Shown: positions 1 to 10,727, numbered from the stretch's first letter. The stretch is DNA of 59,282 bases from Candidatus Altimarinota bacterium (GCA_028691535.1 JAQUZB010000008.1:1-59282), one strand, 5' to 3'. Made by a program: numbers and translations. Notes: a model not told the origin generated them from the letters alone.

Positions 1-1733
1 GCATCAAGTTCATTTTCTTTCCACTTTTGTAAAAATAAAACTGATGTTTTTGTTCAAGTATGAGGTTTAAAAGCATTTCCATCAAGTCATACAACAGCTA
101 AAATTCTAGCTTTTTTCATGATATATTTTCTGATATATTCCTCACTTGTATTATTAAAAACTCATTGTGGTAAAACAAGTGCTAGTCTTCATCACTCTTT
201 TACTACATTTAAATTTTTTTCTATAAAAAGTATGTGTCTAGAAGTTTGATTTACAAGTTTTCATTTTTCATTTTTTCATAAATCATAACTTGTAAGCATT
301 TTTTTATCTGTAATTTTTCAAGCAAATGGTGGATTTGCTAAAAGTACATCAAATTTTAATTCTTTTAATTCTTCTTGATTTTGTTTGTCTTTTTCAAAAT
401 CTCAGTAAGTTTTAATCAAATCAAATTGTCTTAATTTTTCTTTTATATCTGATTTTCCCCAACTTGAAGTATCAAGTGAATTTAGTTTAAAAATATGACT
501 TTTTCAATCTCAGGCAATAAGCATAATTGCTCTTGAAATTTTTGCTGTTTTTTCATCAAAATCTATTCAAAAAAGGTACTTTGAAGCATATCTTTCTCTA
601 AATTCTGGATCAGATAATTTTTCATAATATTTTTTCTTAATATATTTCATTGTATGAACAAGAAATCAAGCAGAACCACAAGCTGTATCTATTACATATT
701 CAGTTTTTCATGGATTCATCATTTTAACACACATATCAATTACTATTCTTGGTGTAAAATATTGCCCTTTTTCTCATTTACTAGACTTTTGAATTAGATA
801 TTCAAAAGCTTCATCTATGATTCTTAAGTCACTATGCATTAATTTAATATTTTCTAAAAGTCATACACAAAGTGAAAGATTTTCAGCTGATAATTTTATT
901 TTGTCAGTTGTTTCAAAAATATCATATTGCCATTCTCTTTTTGCATCTTCAAAAAGATTATCTATTTCATTTTTTGTTTTTTGTAAATCTTTTCAATATT
1001 TTCTAAAGTATAATTCTTCATCTTTTCTATTTTTTGCTTCTGTTTCATCATAAAGTTTAGCAAAAATTAATTTAAAGACTTCTTCAAATGCATCAAATCA
1101 AGTATGAGCCAAAACAAGTTCTTCTAAATCTAAAATAATTTTTGCAAGATTTTGTTCTTCTAAATCTGCTAAAGTTTTCTTTTTTCTAAATAAATCATCT
1201 ACAGTTTCACCATATTTTGGTAAATCTGAAAGAGTATCAAAATCTGCTGGATAAGGTCTATAAAGTATAGTTTGAACTTCACCATTTGAAGCAATTCAAA
1301 TTGGAGCACCTTTTGCATTTAAATAACTTTTTAATTGTTCTAAATCATTTTTTTGTCATGGAGCTTTTAATTCTATAACTACTTTTTCAGTCAATCAATC
1401 ATCTCAATAAATAACTATATCAGCTCTTTTATGATCATTTATTTCTCTTCAAAATTGAACATCAACTTCAGTATCAATTAATTTTTGAGGGTATTTATAT
1501 TTTTTTCTTAATTCATCAATAAATAATTGTTTTACTATTTCTTCAGGTGCTGATTTTTTAGTTTGTTCATTATAAACAATTCTTTCTTCTTCTCTTTTTC
1601 AAAGTGATTTAATATATATTTTTGATTCATCTCAATCTCTAGTATAAAATTTTAAACTATCTAAATTATCAAAAAGCATTAAAGACTTTTCAGGATTTAT
1701 AAATATTTTTTTAAGTATTTCTAATGAATTCAT
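1..1733 (-). CDS. Restriction/modification fusion: N-terminal nuclease domain plus N6-adenine methylase (3' end cut by window)
   Basis: Seen: 577 codons from ATG at 1733 to the window edge, with many in-frame TGA (Gly). Residues about 90-150 look like the type I R-subunit N-terminal nuclease fold (Asp in ADIVIY, then E121-L-K123 in IELKAP). After a helical linker comes an N6-methylase: motif I DTACGSAGF near 349 and catalytic NPPF near 467. Known: this order occurs in HsdM-like or type IIG-like enzymes that combine cutting and methylation in one chain. The C-terminus, where a specificity domain might follow, lies outside the window, and no separate hsdS is visible next to it. Function as a DNA methylase is secure; active cleavage is inferred from the E-x-K motif. 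Confidence 0.85.
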
Positions 1734-1766
1734 ATCTTTATATTAAAAATTATTAATAATTTTCAT

Positions 1767-1832
1767 AAAAATCTCTCCAAAAACCTACTATAAATAATCA
1801 TTATAATAAGTTTCTAGGAGAGATTTTGTTTT
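1767..1832. terminator. Long hairpin between divergent genes
   Basis: AAAATCTCTCC (from 1767) pairs with GGAGAGATTTT (to about 1827) and is followed by TGTTTTTTTG on the plus strand. It sits upstream of the minus-strand methylase, so it may be a terminator for read-through on the plus strand or an attenuator in that gene's 5' leader. Confidence 0.45.
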
Positions 1833-1910
1833 TTTGTGTATTTTGGTGGAGTTTATAGAACAACATCTGAACAATATTTTGATTAAATAGAGAAAGTGAA
1901 AAATCCTGAA

Positions 1911-1938
1911 TTGATATTTTGATATTTAATAATATAAT
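1911..1938 (+). promoter_or_regulatory. Sigma70-type promoter for the LMW phosphatase gene
   Basis: TTGATA at 1911-1916, a 16-base spacer, and TATAAT at 1933-1938, 30 bases before the ATG at 1968. Good match to the consensus, though in such AT-rich DNA chance matches occur. Confidence 0.5.
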
Positions 1939-1967
1939 AATTTTGTTATTAATATAATTTTTAGAAA

Positions 1968-2423
1968 ATGAAAAAAATATTATTTATATGTAAAGCTAAT
2001 GTATGAAGAAGTCAAATCGCAGAAGCAGTTTACAATAATTATACAAAATCAAATAAAGCTATTAGTATTGCTTGATGTGAAGATAGAAAAGAAAAATATA
2101 ATTGAAAACCCTCTATTAAAATTACTGATTTTATAATTAAAAAGTGAATTGATATGTTAAATCAAAATATAAATTTTATTACTGATTTCCATATAAAAGA
2201 TATAGAAAATATAGAAAAGGTTATCTTCTTATATAATCCAATTAAAGAAAATATTATTGATAGGAATTGTATGATAAATTGAATTAGTCCATATAAATAT
2301 TTTTTAAAAAATTTTCCTGATAAAATAACTATTTTAGATATTAAAGATCCATATAATCTATGATTAAATGAAATTGAAGATATTTATCTTGATATTGATA
2401 ATTTAGTAAAAAAAATAATTTAA
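1968..2423 (+). CDS. Low-molecular-weight protein tyrosine phosphatase / arsenate reductase-like protein
   Basis: Seen: 151 codons. The P-loop is at the N-terminus: C8-K-A-N-V-G13-R14-S15 in ILFICKANVGRSQIAEA, matching the CX5RS signature; G13 is encoded by TGA. A late Asp-Pro (IKDPYN, about residue 125) matches the general-acid Asp of the family. Known: this fold dephosphorylates tyrosine or sugar phosphates, or acts as thioredoxin-type arsenate reductase. The ArsR-type regulator and thioredoxin-fold genes in the wider region would suit arsenate reduction, but the extra redox Cys pair typical of ArsC was not seen, so a phosphatase role is equally likely. Own promoter upstream, terminator right after. 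Confidence 0.75.
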
Positions 2424-2458
2424 TATTTTAAAAATCCTAAATCGGTTATCCTTATTTT

Positions 2459-2490
2459 AAGAGCAATTAAAAACTGCTCTTTATTTTGTT
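2459..2490 (+). terminator. Rho-independent terminator after the LMW phosphatase gene
   Basis: AAGAGCA and TGCTCTT form a 7-bp stem around a 9-base loop, followed by TATTTTGTT. Confidence 0.65.
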
Positions 2491-2501
2491 ATCTAAAAAA
2501 T

Positions 2502-2699
2502 ATGAAATATTTTAATAGAAAAAGTGATAATATTGAAGAAGTAAATGGATTATTTGAATTAATAAAAACTATGCTTCTAACTTGATTATCTCAAACTCAA
2601 ACAAAACAATATTTAAAAGAATATACACATACTGAAATAAGAAATTGATTTTATGATGATTGAGTTTTTATTGTAAAAGATTTACATACCCATGACTAA
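2502..2699 (+). CDS. Small hypothetical protein
   Basis: 65 codons with TGA read as Gly three times, ATG to TAA. The product is acidic to neutral with no membrane segment (KYFNRKSDNIEEVNGLFEL at the start, ending in VKDLHTHD). It is not recognised. It lies between a terminator and a hairpin-rich stretch just before the replication initiator, so it may belong to that element. Confidence 0.45.
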
Positions 2700-2704
2700 A
2701 AATA

Positions 2705-2751
2705 GCCCTACAATAATAATGTAGGGCGAATAGAAACATCAGTCGCTGACT
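2705..2751. other. Two hairpins upstream of rep; candidate replication origin
   Basis: GCCCTACA (2705-2712) and TGTAGGGC (2720-2727) make a perfect 8-bp stem with a 7-base loop. Fourteen bases on, AGTC-GCT-GACT (about 2741-2751) makes a second small stem. Both are GC-rich against a very AT-rich background and lie about 70 bases before the replication initiator. They could be the nick site or origin recognised by it, or the first could be a terminator. No U-run follows the stem. Confidence 0.35.
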
Positions 2752-2819
2752 AATAGCAAGAACTCCTAGAAATCGAAAAAACGAGAAATTCTAAAATTTA
2801 TTCCTTAATTTTAAGAATT

Positions 2820-3872
2820 GTGATTAAAAAAGAAACTACTTTACAGAACACGAATGAGATATTAAAACTTAATCCTTTCGTTTATTATGAAAATATAGAT
2901 TTTCTAACTATAAAACTTCCTGAGTGATTAGAAATACTAAATACTCTAAACTGACTTTGTCCAAATTCTAATGAATATTTATTAGAATTTTGATTTAAAA
3001 TAACTTTCTTTGATTGGTGATTTTGAAAACAAATGAAATATTACAAAATAATCGACAGAGAAAATAATATAATCTGTAATATTAAAATAAAACAAAAAAC
3101 TGAAAAGAAAAACAGAAATGTTTATACAGCAATAGAATTTGATTGATTATTTTTTAAATCATTTTTTGAATACTTTGATTATATACTTGAAGTATTTGAT
3201 ATTGATAGAAATAAAAATGAAATAGTTAAAAGAATTGATTATTGTATTGATTGGTGAAATCTTGAAGTAAAAGATTTTATAAAATATTATAAAAATAAAC
3301 AAAAAAAAGATTATGGTGTTTGAATCTGAAATGAACTTACTTATAAAAATATAAAACTAGATAGACATGAATTAGTTCTATATAATAAAAAGCTTGATAT
3401 ATTAGAGAAAAACAAGCATAAAACTAAGGTAGATTGAAACTATCCTTATAAACAATACATAAAAGAAGAATTCCCTATTACTCGTTTAGAGTATAGGAAA
3501 AAATCAAGAGCTATAAGAGAATTAACAAACAATTCAATTAATGCTCTTTTTAAATATGTGGAACAATATGCACTAGATTATTTTAATAAGTTTTATGATC
3601 TAGATATTATAGAAATTTATAAAGAAACATCTAAGTTTGAAAGAATTAAAAGACCTGAAAGAAAAGATATTTTAGTAACTTGAATAACTAAGAAAAAACT
3701 AAATCTATATCTATCTATGGCAAATGCATATATGGATAATTATACATCTATAAAAACTGAAAGTCTATTTTTTGAAAAATTACATGAAAAATATTGAGAT
3801 AGAATACTTAATTTTTTCATATCAAAACATTTAGAAAATTTACCTTTTAATAAAACAAATTATGAAAACTAA
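2820..3872 (+). CDS. Replication initiation protein, Rep_trans / inovirus RstA-like
   Basis: Seen: 350 codons from GTG 2820; no ATG is available in the open stretch back to 2757. Family marks in order: KRIDYCIDWGNLE (the R-I-D-x-x-x-D strand of Rep_trans proteins, about residue 140), then a Tyr-rich strand ELVLYNKKLDILE, then ITRLEYRKKSRAIREL, the R-x-E strand followed by a basic helix. Known: these initiators nick the plus origin for rolling-circle replication of filamentous phages and some plasmids. The next gene overlaps it by 11 bases, implying coupling. The inovirus structural genes lie 10 kb downstream; whether this is their Rep is open. Confidence 0.75.
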
Positions 3873-4083
3873 TAATAGAAAATACTTATTCCCTTTAGCT
3901 CTAAAATCTAAATTAGACTACAATGATGAAGATATTGAAATATGTATCTGAGTTTTATATCCTGATGAAAAGAAAATATTAAATAAAAAAATTAAAGAAA
4001 TGAAAAATTTATCACATCAAGAAAAAAATAATAGAATTTATAAAATAATTTGTGAAATTATTGATATGAGTTTGGAAAAATAA
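3862..4083 (+). CDS. Small basic protein coupled to rep
   Basis: 73 codons, Lys-rich, starting at an ATG inside the last codons of rep (11-base overlap, different frame). Residues 1-20 are basic, followed by an acidic patch (DYNDEDIEICIGVLYPDEKK) and a Lys-rich helix. Small basic proteins right after the replication gene in inoviruses are often single-stranded DNA-binding proteins; that is only a positional guess here, with no family match recognised. Confidence 0.55.
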
Positions 4084-4087
4084 TAAA

Positions 4088-4633
4088 ATTAAAAAAACAA
4101 ATAATTGTATTTTTTCAAGTTTTTCTTTATTTTTATCTTTCTTTACGGTTTTAAATAAAGCAAACTTATTCTCAGCCTGTTCTACAGATGGAGTATTATT
4201 TTTACTTACTAGACTTATTCAATCTACAAACACATTTTTTATATCTCTAGGCATTTTATTGTTATTAAACTATAAAATATCATTACATTGATACTCAGAC
4301 AAATTCTCAAGCTTTTACACTTTTATAGAGTGACTCTTCTAAAAATTTGATTCATACATACCAACTTCATTTTTTAACAATAGTTTCTCAAACTATTATG
4401 TCATTTGGTACTATAAAATTTTCTACAAATTGATATTATGTTTTTTCTATTTGAGTATTATCTTCATGATATATGTTTAAGAATTTATTTTGCATATTAG
4501 CACCAAAATCATGGGCTATTTTGATTATTTCTTCAGAAGTTATCACATCTCAATTTCTATCTTCTATATCAGGAGTTAAAATACAAAAACTCACAGTTTT
4601 ATGTATATCATCTGTTTTTAAAAGTTTTATCAT
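4088..4633 (-). pseudogene. Remnant of an XkdF-like phage prohead protease
   Basis: From ATG 4633 the frame reads HKTVSFCILTPDIEDRNGDV, ITSEEIIKIAHDF, then VGETIVKKGSWYVGIKF and VKAGEFVGVSM, the layout of XkdF/prohead serine protease domains. It is interrupted by TAA at 4436-4438 and again at 4283-4285. After a frame change (ATG 4254) the C-terminal part continues with RDIKNVFVDGISLVSKNN and ENKFALFKT, the usual end of this family, and then runs into the convergent gene. Two nonsense codons, a frameshift and no neighbouring capsid genes mark it as decayed tailed-phage DNA. Confidence 0.65.
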
Positions 4634-4649
4634 CACTATTTTTTAGGAA

Positions 4650-4682
4650 ATAAAAAAACACTACTTTTTAGTTTAGTAATGT
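4650..4682 (-). terminator. Terminator of the M23 peptidase gene
   Basis: Read on the minus strand, ACATTACT and AGTAGTGT form a stem with one G-U pair, followed by TTTTTTATTT, 22 bases after the stop at 4704. Confidence 0.6.
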
Positions 4683-4703
4683 TTTGATTCTCTTAAAGGT
4701 CTT

Positions 4704-5867
4704 TTACTGATAAGTACTATAATCCTTAAATATTTTATTCTGATTCTCTAATACATAACTTATAGTTCTTCATTTGTAGTACCAATCCCATAATAAATAG
4801 TCATCAATAGTGTAATTTCATACCTTATCTGAATCAAAAGGATTCTTATGAACTGTAAAATGTAGGTGATAGTCTTTATAATTTTTATCAGGCACTCAGG
4901 TAATTCCTGTTGTACCAACAAAGTCTCATTTATTAATTATCTCTCATTCTTTTATATTTGAGGAAACTTCTGTTAAATGACTATATATTACTATATCTCA
5001 TTTCATGGTCTTTATCCATACTTGGTTTCATCTATATATATCTAAGTTTTTTGCTTTTTCTAAATCAGATAAGTTACTAGACCTATTTAATTTAGAAAGA
5101 TCTGAATATTGAAAATCTCTTATTACTCTTACAACCAAACCATCATCAATAGATATTGTTTCCTCTCATAGAGGTCAATAAATATCCCATCAGTGGTGTA
5201 TTCCATCTGTAATAGAGGCTCTATATGGTCTTCTCGCATTTGGAACTCTAGAGGGGTGATCTGAAATAGTTTTTCATAATACTGGCATAACATAATTTTC
5301 TTCTCTTTTAAGTAAGATATGCTCAATTATTCACTTTATATAGTTTATTTCTTGAACTTTTCTATCTTTCCTTATTTTAAATTTTCTATTTTTTGTTTTA
5401 TTATTTACTAACTCTTCTAATTTATTATTAAGTATCATATTAAATTTTTCTAGATCAGATGTATTATAATCTAGAAAAATATTATAAATCTTACTTTTTG
5501 AGAATATGTTAATTTTTTCATTTCTTACTACTTCTTTTTCTTCACTTACAAGTGATATATTACCATCATCGCAATTATCATCTAAGTATTTAACTTCAAA
5601 AAGGTAATACTTACTATTACTTCAAATTAATTTAGAATTAATACTACATGATGATGTAAATTTATGTTGTTTTAGATCATAATCAGATTTATATAGAAAT
5701 AAGGTATTATTTAGATTATCTGAATCTAAATATATATTATTTGTAAGTTTTAAATCTAACTGTATACTATCATCAGTTGCATACACTGAAGAAAATGCAG
5801 AATAATAAAAAATTAAACTTATAAATCAAATAATTGAGCTTAATATTATAACAAAAATTTTGTACAT
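4704..5867 (-). CDS. Secreted M23 (LytM-type) metallopeptidase
   Basis: Seen: 387 codons. An N-terminal hydrophobic segment (residues 5-30, VIILSSIIGFISLIFYYSAF) is a signal peptide or anchor. The middle is a charged, probably extended region. The C-terminal third carries the zinc site: GIHHGWDIYGP (H-x3-D) and, about 85 residues later, HLHF (H-x-H), with the GDFVGTTGITG strand between them as in other M23 domains. Known: these enzymes cut peptide cross-links in peptidoglycan; in phages and epibionts they help breach the cell wall. First gene downstream of a convergent terminator; its upstream neighbour PAP2 is 36 bases away in the same direction. Confidence 0.85.
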
Positions 5868-5903
5868 TTATTATTTTTTTTAAAAAGTAATTAATAATAT
5901 TCT

Positions 5904-6488
5904 TTACAGCTTAAGACTATTAAAAAATTTTATTATTAAGATTGTAAGTTTATCGATTCTTGTATTTATCTTTAAATATTTAAATACAATTACCCCTGAA
6001 ATAAATCAAATTATAACTCATGCGATTATATCAAAAAACCAATGAATTCATCAGGCTATCCTTGAAATATTCATGATAATAACAAAAGGTAAAAATATAT
6101 AAAAAGTTTTTTTATATCAAGCTAAAAATAATCCAGTCAAAAATGCAACACTAACTGTTGCATGATCAGATGGAAAACTATTATTAGGTATATGATTTAA
6201 GATAACTTCAACAAATGTTATTGGCCTAGATTCATAAAAGAATTGTTGCAAAACAAGATTTACACTTATAGATATAGATACTCCAATAAAAATTAAAATT
6301 AAATCTTTCTTTTTATTAATATTAATCTGAAAAAAAGTAAAATAGAACCAAGAAAAAATTAAAAATAATGGTAAGAAAAATATTGGAATATCAGCAAATA
6401 ATCCAATTATTTTTTCTAAATCATTATTTATAATAAAATCACTAAATAACTTTAATATATAGTTATTAATATCTATAAAATAATCCAC
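5904..6488 (-). CDS. PAP2-family membrane phosphatase (undecaprenyl-PP phosphatase-like)
   Basis: Seen: 194 codons, five or six hydrophobic segments. The three phosphatase signatures are present: FFYESRP (the R-P of motif 1; the usual Lys seven residues before Arg is Gln here), SFPSDHA (motif 2), and SRIAGGIHWFFD (S-R-x5-H-x3-D, motif 3). Known: this acid-phosphatase fold in the membrane recycles the lipid carrier of peptidoglycan synthesis (BcrC type) or dephosphorylates other lipid phosphates. Gly in motif 3 is written by two TGA codons. Sits between the M23 peptidase and a thioredoxin-fold protein on the same strand, so a cell-envelope role fits. Confidence 0.85.
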
Positions 6489-6512
6489 TCTTTATTGTTA
6501 TAAATTATATTT

Positions 6513-7265
6513 TTACTTTTTATTAGTTGAAATAGTTAAATATTTTAATCATAATTTTTCAGGATTTCTCAGTACAAAGTTTCCATCAGTTTCTATAGTT
6601 CAAAAATTTGTCCAAAAATAGGAAAAATTTTTATATAAAGATGTATTTTTTGATAGTATTACTGAAGGTAATACTTCTATATTATATTTTTTGATTAATT
6701 TTTCTGCCTCATCTGAACTTTTATCAACATCTTTCAAAACTTTAAATTTTAATCAAAAACTCGACAATAATTTCTTTATATCAGTAAATAAAAAGCATTC
6801 ATCACAAGAATTATATCAAATATAAGTAATATTTAGAAGTCATTCTGTTTCTTGAGAGTCTAGATTAAAGTATGGGGGAATAATATCTGTTGGTATAAAT
6901 TCTTTTTTTTTATTTTTGTAACCAAAAGTATCACTCCAACTATTTGCTATAGTATCATATCTATCTAAATTTTTAGAAAATATAATAAATGGTAATTTTT
7001 GAATTCTGTATTCATTAATATATTCTTTTCCTTTACTAGATGTATAATCTATATTATCTATATTTCAAAATTGTACTCACGCCTTTTTGTATACCTTTAG
7101 GTATGAATCTAAACTAGTGCATTCTTCACATTCTCTATTACTTACAACCTTAATATCAACAGTATTACTGTCATTGATATATAATCATTCAAATATATTT
7201 AATAGTGAAAATAATATTATAACTATTATTAAAACTATAAATCAAAAAATTTTTAATAATTTCAT
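6513..7265 (-). CDS. Membrane-anchored protein with two thioredoxin-like CxxC sites
   Basis: 250 codons. Residues 5-30 form one hydrophobic segment (signal anchor). Two similar halves follow, each with a redox-type Cys pair near its start: NRECEECTSL (about residue 45) and YNSCDECFLF (about 155). Each half ends with a Leu-Pro at the position of the thioredoxin cis-proline (IQKLPFIIF and IEVLPSVIL). This internal symmetry suggests a tandem thioredoxin fold outside the membrane. No close family is recognised. With VKOR and the DsbA-like protein nearby, a role in extracytoplasmic disulfide exchange is likely. Confidence 0.65.
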
Positions 7266-7295
7266 TGTTATATTTAATCTAAAATAAATATATTA

Positions 7296-7682
7296 CTAAA
7301 TACTATCCACTGCTTTAATTAATTTTTTTTCCACTTTCTTAGCTAATAAATCCATGTTATCTGCTCATGTTCACCTCATTAATACTGTTGGCATAATTGT
7401 ACTTACAAAGACTCTTCATCTCTTTTTAAATACAACCACATTACATGGAAGTAATAATCAAATTTCATACTCTATTTCCATTGCTTCATTTGCAAACTGT
7501 GGATTACATGCTCATAAAATAATATATTCTTCAATATCTTTATTAAGTTTCGTTTTTAAATTTTTTTGCATATCAATCTGAGTAAGAATTCAAAATCATT
7601 GCTCTAATAAAGCAAAGTTAATGTCATCAATTGCTTCTGAAAAAGAGCTAGTAACTTCTTTTGTGTATCAAAAATTTTTCAT
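7296..7682 (-). CDS. DUF302 domain protein
   Basis: 128 codons covering a single DUF302 domain: FSEAIDDINFALLEQGFGIL at the start, ILGACNPQFANEAM in the centre, then IGLLLPCNVVVF, the strand that carries a conserved Cys. Known: DUF302 proteins are small soluble proteins of unknown reaction, often encoded with rhodanese, SHOCT and metal or sulfur stress genes, exactly as here. Gap of 13 bases to the upstream CDF gene, so probably one transcript. Confidence 0.75.
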
Positions 7683-7700
7683 ATTATTTTATTAAATTAT

Positions 7701-8498
7701 TTATTTAGATAATTTTAAAATTTTAAAAGCACCGTTAATAACCACTATAAAGACAATAGCACCTATGGCTAAATCTGGGATATTTGATTCTAATAAATAA
7801 ACTAAAATTCATGAAATTATAACTCATGTATTTACAATTAAATCATTAGAAGTAAATATTTGACTAGCCTCCATATGAGCATCTTTACTTTTGTTTTTAT
7901 TAAATAAATATAAACAATACATATTAGCTCAAAAAGCAAAAATAGAAATAATAATCATATAAGCAAAGTTAACAGATTGTTCTGGTAAAAAAAACCTTCT
8001 AATAACCTCAAATATTCAAAAAATAGCTAAAAAGATTTGAAAAATTCAAGCAAATTTCGCCACTTTTTTCTTTAATAATACAGTTCATCATATAGCAAAA
8101 AGACTAATCATATAAACAATAGAATCTGATAACATATCAAAACTATCTGCAATTAATCACATTGAATTTGAAATAAGTCAAAATAATATCTCAAAAATAA
8201 AAAATCCAAAATTTATAAGTAGAACTGTAATTAAAAGCTTTTTTTGCTCTTTAGAATCATCTTTAAAATCAATATTATCAATTTCAGATATACTATTTAA
8301 ACTAGACTCTAATTCTAATTCATTTAGTAAAGAAGTAATTTTTTCATCTTTTTTAGTATGATATACAATTAATTCCCTTTTTTTAAAATCAAAGTCTAGC
8401 TTTTTAATTATATTTTGAATATCAGATAACTTCATTTCAATCATACTTTTTTCAGAAGGACAATCCATTTTTTTTATAACATATCTACTCTTATACAT
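7701..8498 (-). CDS. Cation-efflux (CDF-like) transporter with N-terminal HMA-like domain
   Basis: 265 codons. Residues 1-75 resemble a metal-binding HMA-type domain that begins VIKKMDCPSEKSMIEMKL and ends LIVYH. Membrane segments start near residue 85; GLIADSFDMLSDSIVYMISL holds the D-x3-D metal site of TM2 in CDF exporters. About five to six transmembrane helices follow and the usual cytoplasmic C-terminal domain is absent. Known: this N-HMA/CDF arrangement is a recognised transporter subfamily with unproven substrate. Overlap-free spacing of 13-18 bases to both neighbours indicates an operon. Confidence 0.8.
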
Positions 8499-8514
8499 TT
8501 CTTTATAATTATTA

Positions 8515-8763
8515 TTAAATTATATCTTTTTTCATTTGTTCAAATTCTTTCTTATCAATTTCTCATTTTGCATATCTTTCTTTTAATATATCAATAGAAG
8601 ATTTTTCCTTATTATATTTTCACTCTGATTCTTTTTCAGAAGTTTTCTTAATTAAAAAGAATATCAAATAAACAAGAAAAATAAAAAATAAAATATATCC
8701 TATAACATATAGGAATCAAAAGTTCCCCATATGTCAAAAACAATTTTCTCAATATGTATACAT
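8515..8763 (-). CDS. Small SHOCT-domain membrane protein
   Basis: 82 codons. One transmembrane segment (residues 16-40, FLYVIGYILFFIFLVYLIFF), then a charged stretch and a C-terminal SHOCT motif, SSIDILKERYAKGEIDKKEF. Known: SHOCT is a short helical oligomerisation motif found at the C-terminus of many small membrane proteins and often present in metal-resistance clusters. Its function is unknown. Confidence 0.75.
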
Positions 8764-8796
8764 GGTAAAATAGTTAAAAAATAATTTTCGCTTAAT

Positions 8797-9267
8797 TTAT
8801 TTAGACTCTTTAATTCACTTTATAGAAAGTCATCAGTTAACTATTATAATTGCAGTACATACTAGACATAGGAAGCAATAAGTAGATATTAAATACTCAT
8901 TTACTATTATATATCAATTAAAAAAGACTCATCAAATTGCCATTACTAATATTATTTTATAATGATTCTTAATTTTATTAAATAGTCAAAGTAAGGCAAT
9001 AATTACAATTAATGGATATACAAAAAGTGCAATCAGAGAAAATGGTATTCAAAATATCCATGCAAAATCATTCTGAAAAACAGACGAACATGAAAAAGTA
9101 GCGTTAAAATCACATGCATAGTTTACATTTTCAACTCATCATACTCAAAATAGTGATGGCGAAGTAACAGTATATGCCATATAAGTTAAATAAATTGCAT
9201 TAAAAATTGCAATAATAGATATTACTACAATAATTATCAACTTTTTATCTAAATCTTTAAATTTCAT
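8797..9267 (-). CDS. Vitamin K epoxide reductase (VKOR) family membrane protein
   Basis: 156 codons, four to five transmembrane helices. Redox cysteines fit VKOR: the loop pair in YACDFNATFSCSSVF and the membrane C-x-x-C in STYCFLCLVCT. Ser-Ser follows the second loop Cys as in bacterial VKOR. Known: bacterial VKOR re-oxidises DsbA, passing electrons to quinone. Here a DsbA-like gene lies 560 bases upstream on the same strand with only a rhodanese gene between, so the two probably form one disulfide-forming pathway for exported proteins. Confidence 0.85.
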
Positions 9268-9287
9268 TACATATTAATTAATAAATA

Positions 9288-9794
9288 TTAATTATTATTA
9301 GAAGAAAATTTCGTAATGGTTTCTCAAGAAGATATCCAATTATTTATTCCTCATTCTAATTCTAATACTTTTTTAAAGCCAAGTTCTTCCATTAATGAAA
9401 GAGTTTGACTACTTCTATTCCCACTTCTACAGTAAATAAGGTATTTATTGGATTTATCCAATGAGTTTAAATAACTTTTAAAATCTGAAGAATAGAAATC
9501 TATTTGCTTAGCTCAAGGAATAATTCATGTTTCTTCTAATTCCCCTATAGTTCTTAAATCAATTAGTATGGAATCCTCTTTTTGTAGTTCCTTTTTAAAA
9601 TCGTTAAGTGCTAATCTTTTAAAAACTACAGAGTTAATATTTGTTTCTCATAAAAGTTCTTGTTTTGCTAATTGAATCTGTTTATCTGTTACTTGGATAT
9701 CTTTTTCTGCTACCTTATTTTCATTTTCATCTTTACTACAAGATACTAAAAGAAAAAATAGAAGAAAAAACAACAGTAAAAATTTTAATTTCAT
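9288..9794 (-). CDS. Rhodanese-domain lipoprotein
   Basis: 168 codons. Lipoprotein signal LLFFLLFFLLVSC19 with the lipidated Cys at 19. A rhodanese domain covers about residues 65-165: DSILIDLRTIGELEETGIIP, then the active loop YCRSGNRSSQTL with the catalytic Cys, then a C-terminal G-I-N-N-W strand as in GlpE/PspE proteins. Known: sulfur transferase that carries persulfide on the active Cys. Being exported, it would act on extracytoplasmic thiols next to VKOR and the DsbA-like protein. Confidence 0.85.
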
Positions 9795-9824
9795 TATATA
9801 TTATTAAATAATTAAAATTATATT

Positions 9825-10697
9825 CTATTTTTCAAGTAAGCTATCTATCTTTTGTTTAAAAGATCATGTTGGGTATGCTCATGGTAATTTATCCCATTTA
9901 CCTGTTTTATTGTTTATTAAAACATTTCAAGGAGTTCATGTTATTCCAAAAAGAGTACTTCATTCTTCCATTTCATCTTGTGCTTGTTGTTTAAATTTTC
10001 AACTTTCTATACAAGATAATAATTTCTTTTCATCAATTCATAATTCTCCTCCTAATTTTGATATACTTTCTTTTGTATAAGATTCACCATTTCATTTTGA
10101 TCCATTGAAAGCCTGAGTAATAAAATCATAGTATTTATCCTTTCATCATAGTTCTCATGCACATAAAACTGCTTCAGCTTCCATTTGAGCTTGTTTATGA
10201 AATGCTAAAGGAAATTGTTTAAATATAAAATTTACCTTTCAATCATATTCTTTCATTATTTCTTCTATAGTTCATGACTGATGAAGTTTTTTACAGTATG
10301 GACATTCTATATCAGAATACTCTACCCAAGTAATTTCAGCATCAGGATTTCATAAAATATGTGTATTTTCTGATGTTACTTTTTTTACTTGTTCTAAAGA
10401 TATAGCTCATCATTCTGATGGAGGAGTAGGAGCATTAGCTTGTGGATTATTTTCTCCTCCTCATTGAGCATCATATTGTTTTAATCACTCAACAATTTGA
10501 GTCTTTTGTATCTCATTAATCTTATCATAATTCTCTTTTCAACCCACTTTTTCATACTCTATATTTAGATTTTGACTTACAACTTCATTTGCAATACTTT
10601 TTGTTTTTACATCTACAATCATATATGTAGCTAGTATAGTTATTATTAATATCATTACAGATATTCAAATAGGTAATAATTGGTTATTATCTTTCAT
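9825..10697 (-). CDS. DsbA-like thiol-disulfide oxidoreductase (BdbD/thioredoxin_4 type)
   Basis: 290 codons. An N-terminal transmembrane anchor (residues 8-30), a charged Gln/Glu linker with a Pro-rich patch, then a DsbA/thioredoxin_4 domain: EYSDIECPYCKKLHQ with C132-P-Y-C135, an inserted helical part with QFPLAFHKQA, and TPGNVLIN with the cis-proline. Known: oxidises cysteines of exported proteins and is recharged by VKOR. First gene of the run downstream of the terminator at 10728-10759, so the transcript for 9825-4704 probably starts just before it. Confidence 0.88.
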
Positions 10698-10727
10698 AAT
10701 TAATTTTTAGTGTTAAAATATTTTTAA

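Noticed and set aside
817-1053. Plus-strand open frame within the first methylase
   Set aside because: Antisense to a strongly supported N6-methylase; no family features.
4088-4633. Intact prohead protease gene
   Set aside because: Two TAA codons and a frame change interrupt the conserved domain.
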